In this document: positions 6,301 through 6,428 of the stretch, one piece after another
How the letters are laid out: each line of letters starts with the position of its first letter
How positions within the stretch are numbered: position 1 is the stretch's first letter
From: Candidatus Falkowiibacteriota bacterium
GTDB taxonomy: Bacteria > Patescibacteriota > Patescibacteriia > Patescibacteriales > UBA12465
Length of the DNA: 6,428 nt
Direction of reading: 5' to 3'
Assembly: GCA_026396945.1 (NCBI GenBank)
Contig: JAPLVX010000084.1
Span: 1 to 6,428, forward strand
Made by a program: the position numbers and the translations under genes
Notes under the pieces: model-generated
Seen by the model: the letters and a program-made list of their open reading frames with translations, nothing else
The model's database searches: none
What the model was told of the DNA's origin: nothing

Positions 6301-6428
6301 AACAGCAATTACTAATTAGCGGGGCTTTAAATGAAATCAGCGGCTCAGATTTATCGGTAACTTTTTGGTGGCGCAACCGAGCGCATCCGAACGAAGGTCG
6401 CCTGCGCCTGGCGCTCAATCATGACACT
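3342..6428 (+). CDS. Giant secreted NlpC/P60-like protein with Ser/Thr stalk, lamin-tail and LamG-like domains (3' end outside window)
   Basis: The frame is open from ATG at 3342 to the window edge, 1029 residues with no stop. Residues 1-34 form a signal peptide: K5/R8/K9, the core FLLGFFLIF, and a probable ARA|L cleavage site. Residues 35-~260 look like a permuted NlpC/P60 (YiiX-like papain-fold) hydrolase, with GHVGIYVG (H73), VVEA (E89) and late WTCVGVTEKVY (C160) as probable catalytic residues. Substrates of such domains may be peptidoglycan peptides or other amide/ester bonds. Residues ~312-520 are a low-complexity Ser/Thr/Ala/Lys stalk. From ~538 to ~735 is a lamin-tail-like domain (HLVISRVGEAG, DWVELFNPY, then the closing YDSDNNQFDW). 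Residues ~750-930 form a LamG/concanavalin-like domain (NNWHELTLVANQ, LDELGIWNRALSPAEI at 904-919) with C758/C772 as a possible disulfide. A Pro-rich linker and a second LamG start (~944) follow. The ATG is the first start after an in-frame TGA at 3297-3299. Likely a cell-surface enzyme or adhesin. Confidence 0.85.
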   Translation, partial: MPPIKFNRKLINNFSHGFLLGFFLIFSPFQAARALPIGTLLYRTSDGGQMYGYNSKDLIVAEKGIIKHIYSGHVGIYVGQENGVDYVVEALGDGVVKNPAKYFVNSAQGEQFIGAKFPRKATPTQAATAALIAKKLAADNLAYDLDFKTQKGPNNGDWTCVGVTEKVYESANIPNPDNLGALEYNPDYYGVDITPDGYDNYSFYNSRGDCFSMQREFSKINRQTDMLVPLPELIGYAAGLEYNNERYIFLPYTQFVQPSLKEVPLDIEISSSFPDEGIRGQVSVWPLVLKWSLINNPISSLKRIVRAIFPLSSSEEKILAEATSPEPPSLEVDNKTVTSTISPSDKSSDNISDPVNQTPDLLEIIPTPKKTSSTSSSAKVSNANTKTSSTTSKIPSANTTKAISSVSIPKTSAKTSSPTTSVKTSSSTATSLKKAVSSLTKPSVTTATAKTTQPKAPVVQAAVQTKVIKSTVTATSAVVAYVKPASNYVIATTSDPNASDNTSNASSMASNAATTTASSTGALDLASIDPALILAPGHLVISRVGEAGDDDWVELFNPYPVAFDLALNNYRLERSKTAADPSIMLRFGELADGIFKTTVIPPYGRYLITRSDASAELQNQAQAISGRNEFSWLQSGYTLYLGDDAISSNSDPNIKDYLGFGEATYYEGGGPAPALIDNYYLSRKALATSTPVLMLEGGEHNFLDLVYDSDNNQFDWLLLPASGHLENSATTSATSTNNLTDYGLESVGLNYVDHFDECYQDGESFAVGKWGCARILYFNYPQEKFGLNPILTGGNFSINLFYKSLGAFPRFYWRLTNENSNEDLEISLETYSQISGLPNIAWRNYDHNWYPDNNWHELTLVANQAAGYWALYNDGEEVYKKNIDTALPTFKFFQFGGSNDYVALDELGIWNRALSPAEIKIIKDANLPFKPVTPLAPLAPAVLTNFYGFDENSGSIIHDSINSNNLNIAYNPWYSNGKVGAYIFQDQQQLLISGALNEISGSDLSVTFWWRNRAHPNEGRLRLALNHDT
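4275..4901 (+). other. Low-complexity Ser/Thr-rich stalk-coding segment
   Basis: This segment encodes residues ~312-520 of the giant secreted protein. Ser, Thr, Ala, Lys and Val dominate, and acidic or aromatic residues are scarce in its middle. The composition suggests a disordered or extended spacer holding the catalytic domain apart from the lamin-tail/LamG part, possibly as an O-glycosylated stalk. The complementary strand has no stops over 4109-4696 purely because of this biased codon composition; that antisense frame is not considered a gene. Confidence 0.7.
4572..4625 (+). repeat. Imperfect 27-base tandem repeat inside the stalk
   Basis: Two consecutive nine-codon units (4572-4598 and 4599-4625) encode TSAKTSSPT and TSVKTSSST, followed by a decayed third copy (ATSLKK). 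The bases are also similar (ACTAGTGCCAAAACCTCAAG against ACTAGTGTCAAAACTTCTAG), so the stalk probably grew by tandem duplication. Confidence 0.65.

Overview
The window looks like chromosomal DNA from a small-genome, AT-leaning bacterium of the Candidate Phyla Radiation (Patescibacteria, Parcubacteria-like). This is an inference from three things: a surface protein ending in a tryptophan/glycine-rich tail, an O-antigen-ligase-like membrane protein with a TPR-type C-terminus, and a very long secreted protein combining an NlpC/P60-like domain with lamin-tail and LamG-like domains. Intergenic DNA is very AT-rich, and no clear Shine-Dalgarno sequence precedes any of the three visible starts. Tryptophan is encoded by TGG and no in-frame TGA occurs in the long reading frames, so nothing points to the UGA-recoded CPR lineages. 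All genes are on the + strand.

Layout. (1) Bases 2-322 are the 3' end of a secreted or surface protein, followed by a string of hairpins that includes a strong intrinsic terminator (386-425) and a second terminator-like hairpin (497-520). (2) An extended -10 promoter (548-556) precedes a 707-residue polytopic membrane protein (619-2742) of the O-antigen ligase/polymerase type, which ends at its own strong terminator (2768-2796). (3) A 257-base intergenic region contains a 7-bp inverted repeat and a GC-rich stem just upstream of a small membrane-protein gene. That gene is readable only through a +1 shift: frame 0 stops at 3104 and the adjacent frame continues to 3282. The junction is a shift-prone TTT-TAA. 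(4) A secreted protein of more than 1029 residues starts at 3342 and is still open at the right edge. It has a signal peptide, a permuted NlpC/P60-like (papain-fold) domain, a Ser/Thr-rich stalk, a lamin-tail domain, one complete LamG-like domain and the start of a second.

Taken together this is a cell-envelope locus: one gene for polymerising or transferring surface glycans, and others for exported proteins that probably sit on or act at the cell surface. The small frameshifted gene and the giant protein may share a transcript, since no terminator lies between them. No tRNA, rRNA, CRISPR array, insertion sequence or defence system was seen.
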